A stretch of 64,000 nt of DNA from Mesodorylaimus sp. YZB2_4 (Eukaryota; Nematoda; Enoplea; Dorylaimida; Dorylaimidae). The position numbers were made by a program, and so were the translations under genes. The stretch covers positions 51,848 to 115,847 of the forward strand of contig JASANH010000996.1 of the NCBI GenBank assembly GCA_030248295.1, given 5' to 3'. This document shows positions 45,309 through 56,450 of this stretch, piece by piece (position 1 is the first letter of the stretch; each line of letters starts with the position of its first letter). Under the pieces are notes generated by a model, which saw only the letters and a list, made by a program, of their open reading frames with translations, searched no databases and was not told the DNA's origin.

Positions 45309-46910
45309 ATGGAAATATTCAAGACAGAAAAAGACGTAGATGCTTGCTCTTTTCGTGGATACGTTTACCGACTGGTTGAAAGCAACAATCGGAAGCGCTG
45401 GAGGTGTGTCAAGAAGAACTGCAACGGCAAGTTGTGGACAAACTTGGACAATGGGCAGCCCATCGAACGCGGCGATCACAACCACACTCCAAATCCTGAT
45501 GTTGCAGTGATCAAGAAAGCAGTATCAGATATGAAGCAACGAGCGAGGAAAGAGACGACTCCAATTCCTCGGATTCATGTGGAAGCAGGTAAGTGAGGCA
45601 TTCATTTGTGTCATACTGGGTCCTGCACTCTTTTATTAATTCATGCTTAGCGGCGACCTTGGCCAACAACGAAGCAGCTGGTGCGTTATTCCCAACGTTT
45701 CCTGGTTTGTCATCCTCGATGTATCGCTGGCGTCATAAAAATACTCCTTTGCTTCCACAATCGCGTGAATTAATTGCTATTCCCATAGAAATGCGAACGT
45801 CGGCAACTGGTGAAGACCTATTACTATTCGCTGATGACAGAAACCGGTACATTGTATTGGGTACTCCAAGAAATTTTGAGCGGTAAACAAGGACCTCTCT
45901 ACTTTTCGCTTGAAGTTGGTTGGGTCATTCTGTAACTTATTTCTTCTCCAGTCTGTGCTCTGCTGATCGGCTGTTCATGGATGGAACATTTTCTGTGGCC
46001 CCTCCATTCTTTGAACAAGTGTTTACCATCCACGCTTTTTTTGATGGCAAGCAAGTCCCACTTCTGTACGGCCTGCTTCCAGAGAAATCCCGTGAAATGT
46101 ACAAGACATTATTCAGGTACTCACACTCCCACTTACACACACGTACGGATGGTACAGTATGTTGATTCTCTGTTTTGAAGAATGTTAAAAGACAAGGCAA
46201 CCGAGCTAGGTCGTCAGTTAGCTCCAACATCTATCACATCTGATTTTGAAAGTGGCTTGTTACCTGCAATCAAAGACGAATTTCCAGCCGCTCGGCATAT
46301 CGGCTGCTATTTCCATTTTTGTCAGTGTATCTATAGGCACGTGCAAAGGCTTGGTAAGAGACGATTGGGGTGAAGGACGAGTTTTATATCCTGCGTTTCC
46401 TTTTAGGTTTGGCAGATTTGTATCGCGATAACGAAGTCGCCCGTCTCCACTTGCGAATGCTGATGGCATTGGCTTTTTTCCCAATTCATCAAATTGAAAA
46501 AGCTTTCCAGTATTTGAAAGACAATATACCGCTGGCTATTCGCATATCGTTTGACCCACTTCATGCTTATTTTTCCACCCAATGGCTCGATGGTAACGTT
46601 GAAATGGCTGCTTGGAACATGTACAATGTGGAACGCCGAACCAACAACGACCTTGAGGCGTGGCATAAAAGGTTTAGCTCCCTCGTTATTAAAAACCACC
46701 CAAATATCTACGAGTTCATCAAGGCCGTTGTCTCTGAAAATGATGCAAACAAAACGCTATTCTCGCTGCAGCAGCTGGTCGACTCTTCGTTCGTCGCAAT
46801 AAAGAATATGAGGCCATGAATAATCGTCTTTTGACGTTGCAAAACAAATTTGATAACGGAGAAATCGATGCATATCAATACATTCGTGGGGTGTCCTACA
46901 ACCTGGCAAG
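45309..46910 (+). CDS. FLYWCH-MULE transposase, five exons, one likely frameshift
   Basis: Exons at 45309-45588, 45651-45881, 45952-46116, 46181-46353 and 46407 to about 46910 all meet GT-AG rules and keep frame. Exon 1 encodes a FLYWCH zinc finger (WRCVKKNCNGKLWT, then HNHTP). The MULE DDE domain has its first Asp in FMDGTFSVAP (exon 3), its second in TSDFESG (exon 4) and its Glu in NNDLEAWHKRF (exon 5), followed by HIGCYFHFCQCIY. Near 46780 the frame must shift by one base to reach the conserved end (RRNKEYEAMNNRL). The element is otherwise coherent and recent looking. It would cut and paste elements with these TIRs. Confidence 0.85.
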
Positions 46911-47032
46911 TCCTATGTCTTTCTAGTTTCAGTTGCATCAGGGCTTTTGGTTGACACTTTATCGCAAGTTTGTTTAAAGACAAGTTCCAATTTTTCAATA
47001 ATAAAGATCAACTTCCTATGTGTGGTAAAGCT

Positions 47033-47235
47033 AGGCGCATATGGGAACAGCGCATGTGGAAATGGCGCATGTGGGATCCGGCGCAATCGAGCAATGTCGC
47101 AATTGGGAACAGCGCAAATGGGACGCAGCGCATATAGGAATGGCGCAAATGAGACACGGCGCAAGGTGGAATGGCGCAATAGAAACGGCGAAATTGGGAA
47201 TGGCGCAACTGGAAGTGGCGCAACTGGCTACATCC
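47033..47235 (-). repeat. Right TIR of the MULE, 15-bp units
   Basis: About thirteen units of a GGCGCAAcTGGgAAT-like word are the reverse complement of the left array. Confidence 0.85.
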
Positions 47236-47244
47236 CAGTGTAAC

Positions 47245-48647
47245 TGCTCTATTGAAAGTAAAGTGATAAGTCATAAGTCAAAAGTCATAATCTGCGTAAC
47301 TTGAACCGCGCGGACAGCCACCAGCCAAACCTTGCTTCTGCTAAAACAAGCACCAGGTGCATCTGGTTATAAGATAATGGATTATGTTTTATTAGCGAGC
47401 TCTATGTGATTGCCGTTGTCAGCCCTAATTTGCTGCATAATTCAAGAGTACCTTACTGCGTAAGCTGTCGCAGGTACGCGGCGGTCTGTGTAGTTCAATT
47501 GATACATTTGCGTAGCCGCAATTGTTGTTCAGCCATTTCTCCTCACCTCAACTTGCATTCCGTCGCTGTACGTCGAATTTATCTGGTCAGTTTTCAGGTG
47601 ACGTCGACCCGTTTCCTCGAAGCGTTTAAGCAAAGTCTTCTTGCCAGCATCGAATTTTTTGTTGTCTTCCGTGCCTCTAAAACTGAGCGATGTGCGACGT
47701 GTATGGAACAGTAAGACAGGAAGTTTTACCTCCACAAGGTTACTTGCAAAAGTTGCAACGCGTCGGCACTATCTTGTACGAATGTTTGCTCAGCAAACCC
47801 GCGGTTGGCATGATGCTACAAAGCTAAGAGCTAGTACAGTTGCCCCTGTAATTACTCAGGTACTTACTGCAACCTTTTTTCCCACTGTTGCATTTCAGAA
47901 ATTGCTGTTTTTTAACGGCGTTGGAGTGAAAATATCTCCAATAGGGCACATCGAGCGAGCAGGGAAAGGCAAGGTCAGTCCACATCCACTATGATGTTTT
48001 GGAAGATTCGCGAGCAATGGGGTTGCCACTAGCCACCAAAAGTATGTGACTGACCAGCACTAAGAAATAGTCCCTGGAATAACATTATTTTAACATTGAA
48101 TTTCATTTTAGTAACATGGATAGGAATCACAAAGTCTACATTTTTATCGTCGAAGTGCATCAGGCGTGTTTAGCCTCTGGGGAAGGTTGTGTATTTGGTC
48201 GCCTTATACACGGGGCAGTGTATTGGCTTGCCTTCGTTGGCCAGTCGAAACGCTCCTCCAGCGAGACTGAAACCCGTTGGGTCGATGTCTCAGCCACCTA
48301 CGACTAGGTGGCCAGCCAGTCCATTCGCTGCCCTGCGGTAACTTCTCCAATGTACCGCCGTTCAGCCTGGTGCAGAAGCCACCGTAATGGCGCGTTGGCT
48401 CTGGCCAAACCTTCTGGCAATGAAGGTGAGGGTGCTGCTAGAGGCGTGTTTCGATACCCTGCTCTAACTTCCATCAGTAAGTCACAACTGCCTTGTTAGT
48501 CATTTATCTTTTGTTGTTCAACATTTCTTTAAGAGGCAGGACAGGCCGCGGCATAATCGATTAAAAGCCTGAACGCAATTTTTTTTTTAAATTTTTTTGG
48601 ATAAAAATTTTTTGTTTTCAAATTTTTTGAGAGAATTCATAGGCGCT
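47245..48647. other. Unresolved region, possible short exons
   Basis: Frames at 47406-47714, 47641-47994 and 48116-48307 each end near plausible GT donors (for example GTACTTAC at about 47870), yet none shows a known motif. A T-rich tract follows at 48570-48630. Confidence 0.3.
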
Positions 48648-48815
48648 CTGTATCTTTTTTAAATCAAGAAAAAGCCTATGTATTTTTTAAATCAATAAAC
48701 ATCCTGTATCCTTTTCAAATCAATAGACGTCCTATGTATTTTTTAAATCAATAAACATCCTGTATCCTTTTAAAATCAATAGACGTCCTATTTAGTTTTT
48801 AAATCTATACACTTC
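48648..48815 (+). repeat. 28-bp tandem repeat, six copies, alternating types
   Basis: The units are exactly 28 bp. Copies 2 and 4 are identical and copies 3 and 5 nearly so, which gives a 56-bp higher-order unit. Confidence 0.9.
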
Positions 48816-49056
48816 CTACAACTCATTCTCATTAGACCTCGATCATTTATACGTTGAAAAAACTGTCTATTTCCGCACTGATCAAGTGCGGAACCAAAAC
48901 TACGTCGTTACCCGCGTCGGAAATTGCAATGACCCGATCGCTCACGCGCCGGGCCGTACTGTACTTTACTGTTTATTGCTCACGTAAACGCTTCAGCGCA
49001 CTGAGATCGTGGGACACACAGGAAACATACCGCACACAGATCAGTCAACGAACACC

Positions 49057-51264
49057 TCACAAAACAACACTGGGAAGACCTTGTCTAAAAACGTCAGTGC
49101 TGTATGTCCACGCCAAATCAGGACTCAATTTGTTCCATAAAATAATACTCGAATGTTCAAAGGACTGCTCAAAAGCCTTGGTCCTAGTGCAATTTTCAGG
49201 TAAAAAGAGTGTATGCTCTTTGTTCACTCTTTCACTCACCCTCCTACCAGGCTCCAATACATGTCTAAAGCGAGCATTCGGGTAGTCGTGCCTACCATGA
49301 TAAAATTTGTGAAACTGAACCAACTTTAGCTCCTGCCGCCTCCGAGCCAGAGGCTGCCAACCCACAGCTGATAAAAGGTCCTCATATTGACTGGACCAAT
49401 CGTTGATGATAAGACGAAGAGCGTATCGCTGGGCACGCTCCAAATTCTCAATATCTGTCTTCAAAATCGGCTCCCATGCCTGACAGGCGTATTCCAATTT
49501 GGATCGAATACAAGCCGAGTACACCGCTCGAAGAACATGAGGTGAGGCGTGCCGTCCAAGTTTGCGACGAAGTGCGCCCAACATTCTCCGCGCACTAGAA
49601 GAAATTTTCGCCACGTGCTCAGAGAATTTCATGTCCGCCGACACTGTGACCCCCAAATAAGTGACTTCATCAACAAAGACAAGACGCTGTCCAGCAAAGG
49701 TCAATGCAGGCGTGCGGTCGAAGGCAACACGGTTGTACCGAAATGCAATGGCCTGACTTTTCGATACATTAAAGTCCAGACCAGATGAGTGAAACCAGTC
49801 GCACAAAAAGTTCAGAGCTGGTTGAATCGTATTTTCGGCGTACTCCATAGAAGGCAATGGGACGAGTAAGCATGTATCGTCCGCGTAACACTGAAGTCGA
49901 AAATCAGGGAATTTCGATGAGAAGTCTCGCAATAACGGGTCAATAAACGAAATAAATAAAAGAGGGCCAAGCACGCTCCCTTGTGGTACGCCAGATAGCA
50001 CCCGTTCCCTCCTCGATGCACAGTCTTTCACACTAACATACTGCTGACGATCTTTCAAATACGAATAAATCCAGCTGATTAATTTGGTGGGAACTCGATG
50101 CTGGGATTGCAAAGTTCGCAGTAGAAGTGAATGCGGAACTCGGTCAAACGCTTTCTGGACGTCCAGGAAGATACCAACTACCATACCGTATGTCTTCTGA
50201 CTGAGCCAATTATGGATGGTTTGCGTACAATTAATCAGAGCTCCTGTAATTGATCTTCGCTTACAGAATCCATGCTGATTTACCGACAATTTGATACGTT
50301 GGCGAAGAAGGCGATCAATGTGCCTTTCCAAAATCTTAGACATAATTGGCAACAAAGAGATTGGTCGAAAGTTGATCACACTCGACTTGTCACCCAGCTT
50401 TGGTATAGGCACGACCTTGGCCAGTTTCCATTGAGATGGAAATTCTTCTTCCATTATCGATCTATTGAATAAGGCCGTCATCGGCGCAGCAATGGATGGG
50501 GCGATATTTCGAAGAATCGATGAAGTGAACACGTCATCCCCTGGTGCACTATTTTTCTTCAAATGCTGCAGCTCGCGAAGCACAAATGGGGTCGTTACCA
50601 AATAGTCACTGAAGGCGTCATCATTATCAGGGAGAGGTCGAGTAAAGTCGCCCATGTTTCGATCATTGAAATTTGCAAGAAATTGATCTTGTAATGCATT
50701 GGCCTTCTCACCTGCTGTGACCAGCGGGTGACCGACTGAGTCGATTAGCGTAGGAATCGATCGATCATCAGGAGTTAGTCGCTGCAAAGCGGTCCAAAAC
50801 TCAGATGGACTAACAGTGTCTGAAAATGTTCGAGAAATATAATCGGACTTTGCTGTTCTGATGGCTTTACGGCATTGCCGACGTAGATTGAAAAAACGAT
50901 GCTGATCGTCAGCGGAGCCATCACGTTTCCATCTAATCCAAGCCTCGTTCTTTGCTCGAACCAATGCCAGCACCTCGGCAGTCATCCACATCTGCCCATT
51001 TCCCTTGCGCACATTTCTTGTTGGAACCATTTCAGTAAGAATGTTTGAAATTGTAGTCGTCATTTTAGAGCATGCAGAGTCAATAGATGGCGCAGAATTT
51101 ACCAATTCGATACAGTTCGAGGTCATGATTCGAGTATTGACAGCCTCCCAGTCCACATTTCGAAGAATCCACACCCTTCGGGCGTCCTTCGGCTTCTTGC
51201 TGAACGAGCTGGAGATCAATAAGCAGATCATACTGTGGTCAGAGGTGGAAATGACCGTTTCCAC
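49057..51264 (-). CDS. Non-LTR retrotransposon ORF2, 735 codons, 5'-truncated but open
   Basis: The frame begins at the very end of the endonuclease (STSDHSMI) and then carries an unbroken RT: INFRPISLLPIMSKILERH, FLDVQKAFDRVPHSLLL, GVPQGSVLGPLLFI and the catalytic LQCYADDTCLLVP near residue 458, followed by YLGVTVSADMKFSEHV and KLEYACQAWEPILK. The rest of the endonuclease is missing, as usual when target-primed reverse transcription stops early. The 3' end near 48986 has AAACGCTTCAGCGCACTGAG, shared with the 32.8-kb copy. I place it among endonuclease-type elements of the Jockey/CR1 group; the clade is not resolved by eye. Confidence 0.88.
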   Translation of the reverse strand: METVISTSDHSMICLLISSSFSKKPKDARRVWILRNVDWEAVNTRIMTSNCIELVNSAPSIDSACSKMTTTISNILTEMVPTRNVRKGNGQMWMTAEVLALVRAKNEAWIRWKRDGSADDQHRFFNLRRQCRKAIRTAKSDYISRTFSDTVSPSEFWTALQRLTPDDRSIPTLIDSVGHPLVTAGEKANALQDQFLANFNDRNMGDFTRPLPDNDDAFSDYLVTTPFVLRELQHLKKNSAPGDDVFTSSILRNIAPSIAAPMTALFNRSIMEEEFPSQWKLAKVVPIPKLGDKSSVINFRPISLLPIMSKILERHIDRLLRQRIKLSVNQHGFCKRRSITGALINCTQTIHNWLSQKTYGMVVGIFLDVQKAFDRVPHSLLLRTLQSQHRVPTKLISWIYSYLKDRQQYVSVKDCASRRERVLSGVPQGSVLGPLLFISFIDPLLRDFSSKFPDFRLQCYADDTCLLVPLPSMEYAENTIQPALNFLCDWFHSSGLDFNVSKSQAIAFRYNRVAFDRTPALTFAGQRLVFVDEVTYLGVTVSADMKFSEHVAKISSSARRMLGALRRKLGRHASPHVLRAVYSACIRSKLEYACQAWEPILKTDIENLERAQRYALRLIINDWSSQYEDLLSAVGWQPLARRRQELKLVQFHKFYHGRHDYPNARFRHVLEPGRRVSERVNKEHTLFLPENCTRTKAFEQSFEHSSIILWNKLSPDLAWTYSTDVFRQGLPSVVL

Positions 51265-51499
51265 GAGCAGAGGCCTAATACGGTCGCTTTTCCCTTGCTG
51301 TCGCGCAGATGGTCGATATCGTCGTCGTATATAAAATACAGCAACTGCAACCTCTTATAGCCACCCTCAGGGACCATTGGTATTGCTGCCTTACCAAACA
51401 CGTTCGTGGCCGTCAACACGTCGATTAGCCATATTTTAAAAATCGGCAAGTCTTCTTCTTCGATCAAAATTAAACCATCACTCGAATTCATGGCCTATT

Positions 51500-54345
51500 T
51501 TTTAGCGTTAGACGCAGAAACTAACGGCAATACGCCGGAAGGCCCATCCCTCCCCCCCCCCCCCAGATGAGGTCAAACCTGGCTGCGGGCTTCCTAACAC
51601 AGCAGACCTACCCTCGACTTGAGCAGTCACGCATTCCGTTGTGTTACCTGGCTCTTGAGCATTAGGATAGATAATTCGAATGTCTTGGCCTTGGTCGGCT
51701 TCGTCCTCGCGCCCCTCGTCACTTCCGTATAAGTACAACAACACTTCTTGGTAATCAGCTCTAAAAGCTGCGATCTCTTCCCTGAGACTCTCATTCCACG
51801 ACATTCTAAAATAAAACAATGGAACCATAAACAAGACAAACTGTACATAAATCATAGACATGACTCAAAGTTAAAACGCCGTCCTACTCTTTCCAGCATT
51901 ATCGGAAGGCGGCTTAGTATCTGCCGCCAGTCGCATCTTGCAAAGAGTTGAACTCTCGACTATGTGCTGCTGTGACATAGCTATCATTTTTCGACGAGTG
52001 CTTCGTGAGCATGCGTACCGCCTCCCTATTGCATTATATTTGGCGTGCATCATCTCCAAGCCAAACTCAGCAATGAGCTCGACAGTCTTATTCTTTGACG
52101 CCCACTTTGGAACGTGGTTGACCAACAGATGTGTTTTGGTAGTCTCTGTCAGGTCCTTTATATCAAGCTGTTCGAACACGCGCCAATGCTCAGCGCAAAG
52201 CTCACGATCAGCCAAATCGTGCTCTTCAGACGGAGTTAAAAAGCAGGAACTATTCATCAACTCAACAATCTGACCTAATGTTCTCAACAAATGCATAATG
52301 ACTGGGCGATATTTTTTTGTTCTTAGCTAGCGCTTTCTGAGCACTCAGTTATCCCTCCCCCTCCCTCTCCCTCTCCTACTAATAACTTCCTTATCTGATT
52401 GCCGACAAGGCAACCACCATGATACGCCTGGCGATCCACACATAAAATTTTCAAAGCCTAGTCGAATTTTTTTGTGGCTGCTCCTTGGCCCCTTTGAACA
52501 CGTTCTTAAACTTTATGACCTCTTCCTGTAATTTACTGGACAAATCTGCCAATTCCTTTCGAGTGTTTTTCAAGCTTTCGTAACGATCAATAGCGTCGTC
52601 CAGAAGATCTTTTGGTGTCAAATGTCGGGATTCACAAATAGGACACCGCCACTTCTGCACGCTACTACTTAAAAATTTTCTTGATTCGTCACGTCCGATT
52701 ATCAAACAACACTCCAGGTAAAACCACCTGCGGCAATGGTCACATTGGGCCCAAGTGGTCTAATGACTAAGCAATGTGCTCTCCTTAGAGACGCAAACAG
52801 CAGCCGCACAGGTTCCCTCGCTAATCGAGGCAGTCGACGTCCTAGTGTCCCTTGCCTTCGACTGTTGCACTGCCCTCGCAATGGCATCCTTAACTTGGAT
52901 GGACTGCTCAAGTTGGAGCTGGCCTTCCGAAACTTCCTCTTCTTTTTTACGAGCGTGCTTACAAAGCTCTTTGAACTTCCGCTGCGCTTGTTCGTCGATG
53001 CCAAGATCACATTAAAACCATAAATTTTCAATCATATCCACGAGATTTTTGCCCAAATCCAACATTATGTGGAGTCCATGCAAGAGAGTGCCATCGATCG
53101 GAATAGGTATGATAGGCTGCGCCTTCAAACCCATCGCTTTTTTTTCAAGCGCTGTCATACTGTCCAGTAATTCCCAATCCTTCAAGGATCGCGGGGAGGC
53201 GGACGAGAGCTTATCAAACACGCCTGGAGACTCACGCTCATATCATTGAGCTTGACATGACATACTGGACATGGCTCAGTTGAAGAGGCGCCAGCTAAGC
53301 CATACATGCTGTGAATAAACTTGAGGTCACCTAATAACCATAACCGAATTGGTGCATCGAATGTTTCACATTCAGGCGGCCTATCCTCGTCACGAGAATT
53401 GTTTGCAGCTCTCACCAGCTCCATGACAGGTAATGTCAATCTCATCAATTCTTTCCACTCTGACTCATATATGGATAACACAGATTACTCTCGCTCTCGT
53501 CGCCGTCGTACATAACTAGAAGCTTCAAACTAGCGTAACTGCTTGGATTTGGCGAATTCCCGGACGTGATGACGATTTTAGTTCATCCACCACCACGTTC
53601 GCCACCTATACTTTCCATATCCCATTGTTAAAGTTTGGATCATCGACCAAGCCCTGGAATTCTTTACGTCGTTGGAAAGATTTTTTCACGAAATCGATTA
53701 GTGAAGGCGCCCTGATACAAAAACGCTCCTTAACTGCATCCACGTTGTCCTCCTTCTTTTCACGCAAAGACATGAAGTCGTAACGCATCGATATTTGCAG
53801 TCCTACTGCCTTAACTTCCTTTATGACCAGACCTTCCCCTAGGAAAATGTTCAGACCTAACCGATTTAACTTTGTTAGGAACAAGTGCAGCTGTCTCCAC
53901 GTCAAGTTGATTTCACACATTATCTCTAAACACTGTGATGATGACAATTTCCTTGGCGCGAACTGAAGACTTTCGTCATCATTCCTTAGAGCCTCCAGCA
54001 CAGCGCGATTCCTTTTCAGATAATCCAAAACTGTTGCCGCCTTTTGCGCAGCAGAGTCGTCACCCAAAATGATGTTTAATTCACCCCGCAAAACTTCTGA
54101 GCGCCGCTGCAGCGTCTCTTTTGCAGCTTTCGTCGACGGGACCTTACTCTCAGGTATTGGGACATAGAGTCGGAAAGATTCAGAACTTTTATCTCGAATT
54201 TTAAGCAGTCGCTGTCTGCAACCCGTCGTACATCGAACTCCGTTGATCCACTTCTTTGGTCTGACGACCTACTACAATCAGCCGCCTTTTCCGACTCCTG
54301 CACTCGTTTATTCAACTCAAAGTTTGTGCCTGGACAGTGCCTCAT
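51500..54345 (-). CDS. Multi-exon transposase-like gene with PHD-type finger, function unknown
   Basis: Minus-strand coding blocks follow in a consistent order: 54345-54076 (charged), 54091-53606 (SLIDFVKKSFQRRKEF), 53481-53260 (RLWLLGDLKFIHSMYGLAG, EPCPVCHVKLNDM), 53190-53012 (GTLLHGLHIMLDLGKNLV), 53010-52790 (coiled coil), 52765-52451 with a PHD-like finger (CDHCRRWFYLECC, then WRCPICESRH), 52296-51871 (TKTHLLVNHVPKW, EFGLEMMHAKYNAIGR). The GD.KF, LH..L and H.P patterns recall, from memory, a widespread invertebrate family that is probably transposon-derived. Exact splice sites were not all resolved and stops lie between blocks. A non-LTR element sits directly downstream. Confidence 0.5.
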
Positions 54346-54406
54346 TTTTTTGATTCATAGAAGCCACTTCGTTTTGAAGGATGTAAAATTTTTGCATAGC
54401 CTGCAC

Positions 54407-54862
54407 TCAGGTTGAGTCGACCGATGCGGAAACTGACGTCCTAAGAGGAACTGGCGATAAACCTGGGCTGACAGTTAGATCAGGAGCAGGAGAAAAAGGA
54501 CTAATACTCAATGGCGCGGTAGCTGGCCGTTTTCCACTTTTCAGAAACATGGCCTCATAGTGATCCCCAGTCGCTTGAGGCGAGCACATCATGACAACAG
54601 TCACAGGAGGATCTCCCACTACGTCCCACTCGGCCTCGGTATGGAACAGAGGACAGTGGCGGTACACATCGTACAAGTTGTTGCGACAATGTTCGCGCTT
54701 TTTGAAAACGTAGATAGGACTTTGAAACAAGGTCCTAGCAACCAGTACCTTAACGCAAGAACCTTTGCCAGAGCGAACAAGGCCTGTCTCATTTATGTAG
54801 TCTGACGGAGTCCTGCCATCCAAAAGTTGGCTCACAGCGTCATTGGCCAGCGCGTATGTCAT
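54407..54862 (-). CDS. Unrecognised frame, possible OTU-like end
   Basis: The frame contains KVLVARTLFQSPIYVFKKRE, then WDVVGDPPVTVVMM and TGDHYEAMFL, followed by a Pro/Ser-rich tail. The spacing to a final DHYE resembles the histidine end of OTU cysteine proteases, which some transposon proteins carry, but the catalytic Cys region is not seen here. It may be the N-terminal exon of the gene downstream of it. Confidence 0.3.
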   Translation of the reverse strand: MTYALANDAVSQLLDGRTPSDYINETGLVRSGKGSCVKVLVARTLFQSPIYVFKKREHCRNNLYDVYRHCPLFHTEAEWDVVGDPPVTVVMMCSPQATGDHYEAMFLKSGKRPATAPLSISPFSPAPDLTVSPGLSPVPLRTSVSASVDST

Positions 54863-54938
54863 AAAAACGATTTCATGGCTGACCTAATATCTATCTGCGT
54901 GGTGCATCGTCCACTAGGGCTTGGTTTCAGGAAACTCA

Positions 54939-54958
54939 TCATCATCATCATCATCATG
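54939..54958 (-). repeat. (CAT)n microsatellite at a non-LTR 3' tail
   Basis: ATCATC repeats directly follow the 3' end of the element below and are likely its tail. Confidence 0.75.
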
Positions 54959-56450
54959 ATGTTCTATTCATTAGACAAACGCTGAAGCGCTATCAGGGTC
55001 TGAGAAACATTTAGTTATAAACACGCGAGAGAAATCACAAAGGTACAAAAACACGATTTCGAAAGTGAGAGTATGACGACCATGCAGTCTCCCAAGACAA
55101 CTGATTCCACATATGAATACACGAGAAAATGAAGCTTTGCTTATACGCATCAAAAAAGTGCTTCGGCATATTCAGGTGATGCGGCTCACAGGCTTGACGG
55201 GTGGCACGGGACACAGATCTATGTACAAATCGACTATTAGGAAAATCATGAAAGCCATGATAAAAGCGATAAAACTGACACAACTTGAGACCTTTCCTTT
55301 TGTCATGTGATGAAGTCCACCCAGCACGCCTAAGTCCCTCCTCGTAAGAAATAGTAAAGTCATTTAAAGACAGTCTTAGAGCATAAAATTGGGCGCGTTC
55401 TAATTCCCTGATATCTCTCTCCAGGATCGGATCCCAACAAGCAACACCATATTCCAGCACAGTGCGCAAACAAGCATCGTAAACAGATCCCAGAACCACT
55501 GGATGTACGTGCCTGCCCAATCTGCGTCTCATAGCCGCAATCATACTGATCGCTTTCCGAACAATCAAAGAAACGTGCTCACTAAATTTCATATCACAGG
55601 AAAATACAATGCCGAGGTATTTTACCTTATCAAAGAAATCAAGTTTCTGACCGTTCAAATACAAATCTGGATGGGAGGGAAGGACATTATGACCATAGCG
55701 AAACAGAATCGACTGGGATTTTGAGATGTTAAAATCAAGACCAGCTGATTTGACCCAGGACGAAATGAAATCAATCATAGGCTGAACAACGGTAATCAAC
55801 TCATCCAATATCTGGATGGGAACAAAAAGAGCCGTGTCATCAGCGTACGCTTGTAATAGTCGACGATGCGTTGGTGTACATGAAAATGTGGCTTCAAATT
55901 TCATGAGCAGATCGTTGATGTAGGCGATGAATAAAGTTGGACCAAGGACACTTTCTTGTGGCACTCCAGTGGTGACAGGGATATCAGCAGACGAATGACC
56001 ATCAATGACCACAAATTGTGAACGATTCGACAGGAACGAATTGAGCCAGCGAACCAGCTTGCAGGGGATTCGGGGGTCCCGTTAAAGCGACCCTGGAAGG
56101 TACTCGGTCGGAAGCCTTTTTGAAATCTAGAAAAACGGCCACAACGAGTTTGTATTTCTTCGAATTCAGATGGTCATGAATAAATTGACTGGCTGTGATC
56201 AAGGCCGTATTTGTACCACAACGCTTGGTGAACCCATGTTGATAAGGGGAAATTTTAAGGAAGGGTCGTAGAATGTTGTCTACGTGGCGCTCCAATAATT
56301 TTGAAAAAATGCATAGTAACGAAATTGGCCAGTATGCTTTCAAATCACTCTTGTCACCAGACTTAGGAACAGGCGTAACCTTGGCACGTTTCCAATAAGA
56401 CGGAAAGGATTCTCCGCAGACAGACCAAGTAGTATACAGTAGCACTCCAG
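54959..56450 (-). pseudogene. Non-LTR retrotransposon RT, 5'-truncated, with a frameshift
   Basis: Block 56445-56060 holds VTPVPKSGDKSDL and FLDFKKASDRVPS; after a shift near 56060, block 56012-55035 holds GVPQESVLGPTLFIAYINDL, LQAYADDTALFVP and YLGIVFSCDMKFSEHVS. It is related to, but clearly diverged from, the 49-51 kb copy. Its 3' region keeps a version of the shared AAACGCTGAAGCGC hairpin at about 54974. Confidence 0.83.

Larger units (their letters stand above)
44919..47235 (+). mobile_element. MULE DNA transposon with satellite-like TIRs; TSD CAGTGTAAC
   Basis: A perfect 9-bp duplication CAGTGTAAC sits at 44910-44918 and 47236-47244. The ends are inverted: GGGTGTAGGCCAGTTGCGCC on the left, and on the right the complement of GGATGTAGCCAGTTGCGCC. 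Inside each end the CAGTTGCGCC word is repeated about every 15 bp. A five-exon transposase gene fills the middle. Confidence 0.92.
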
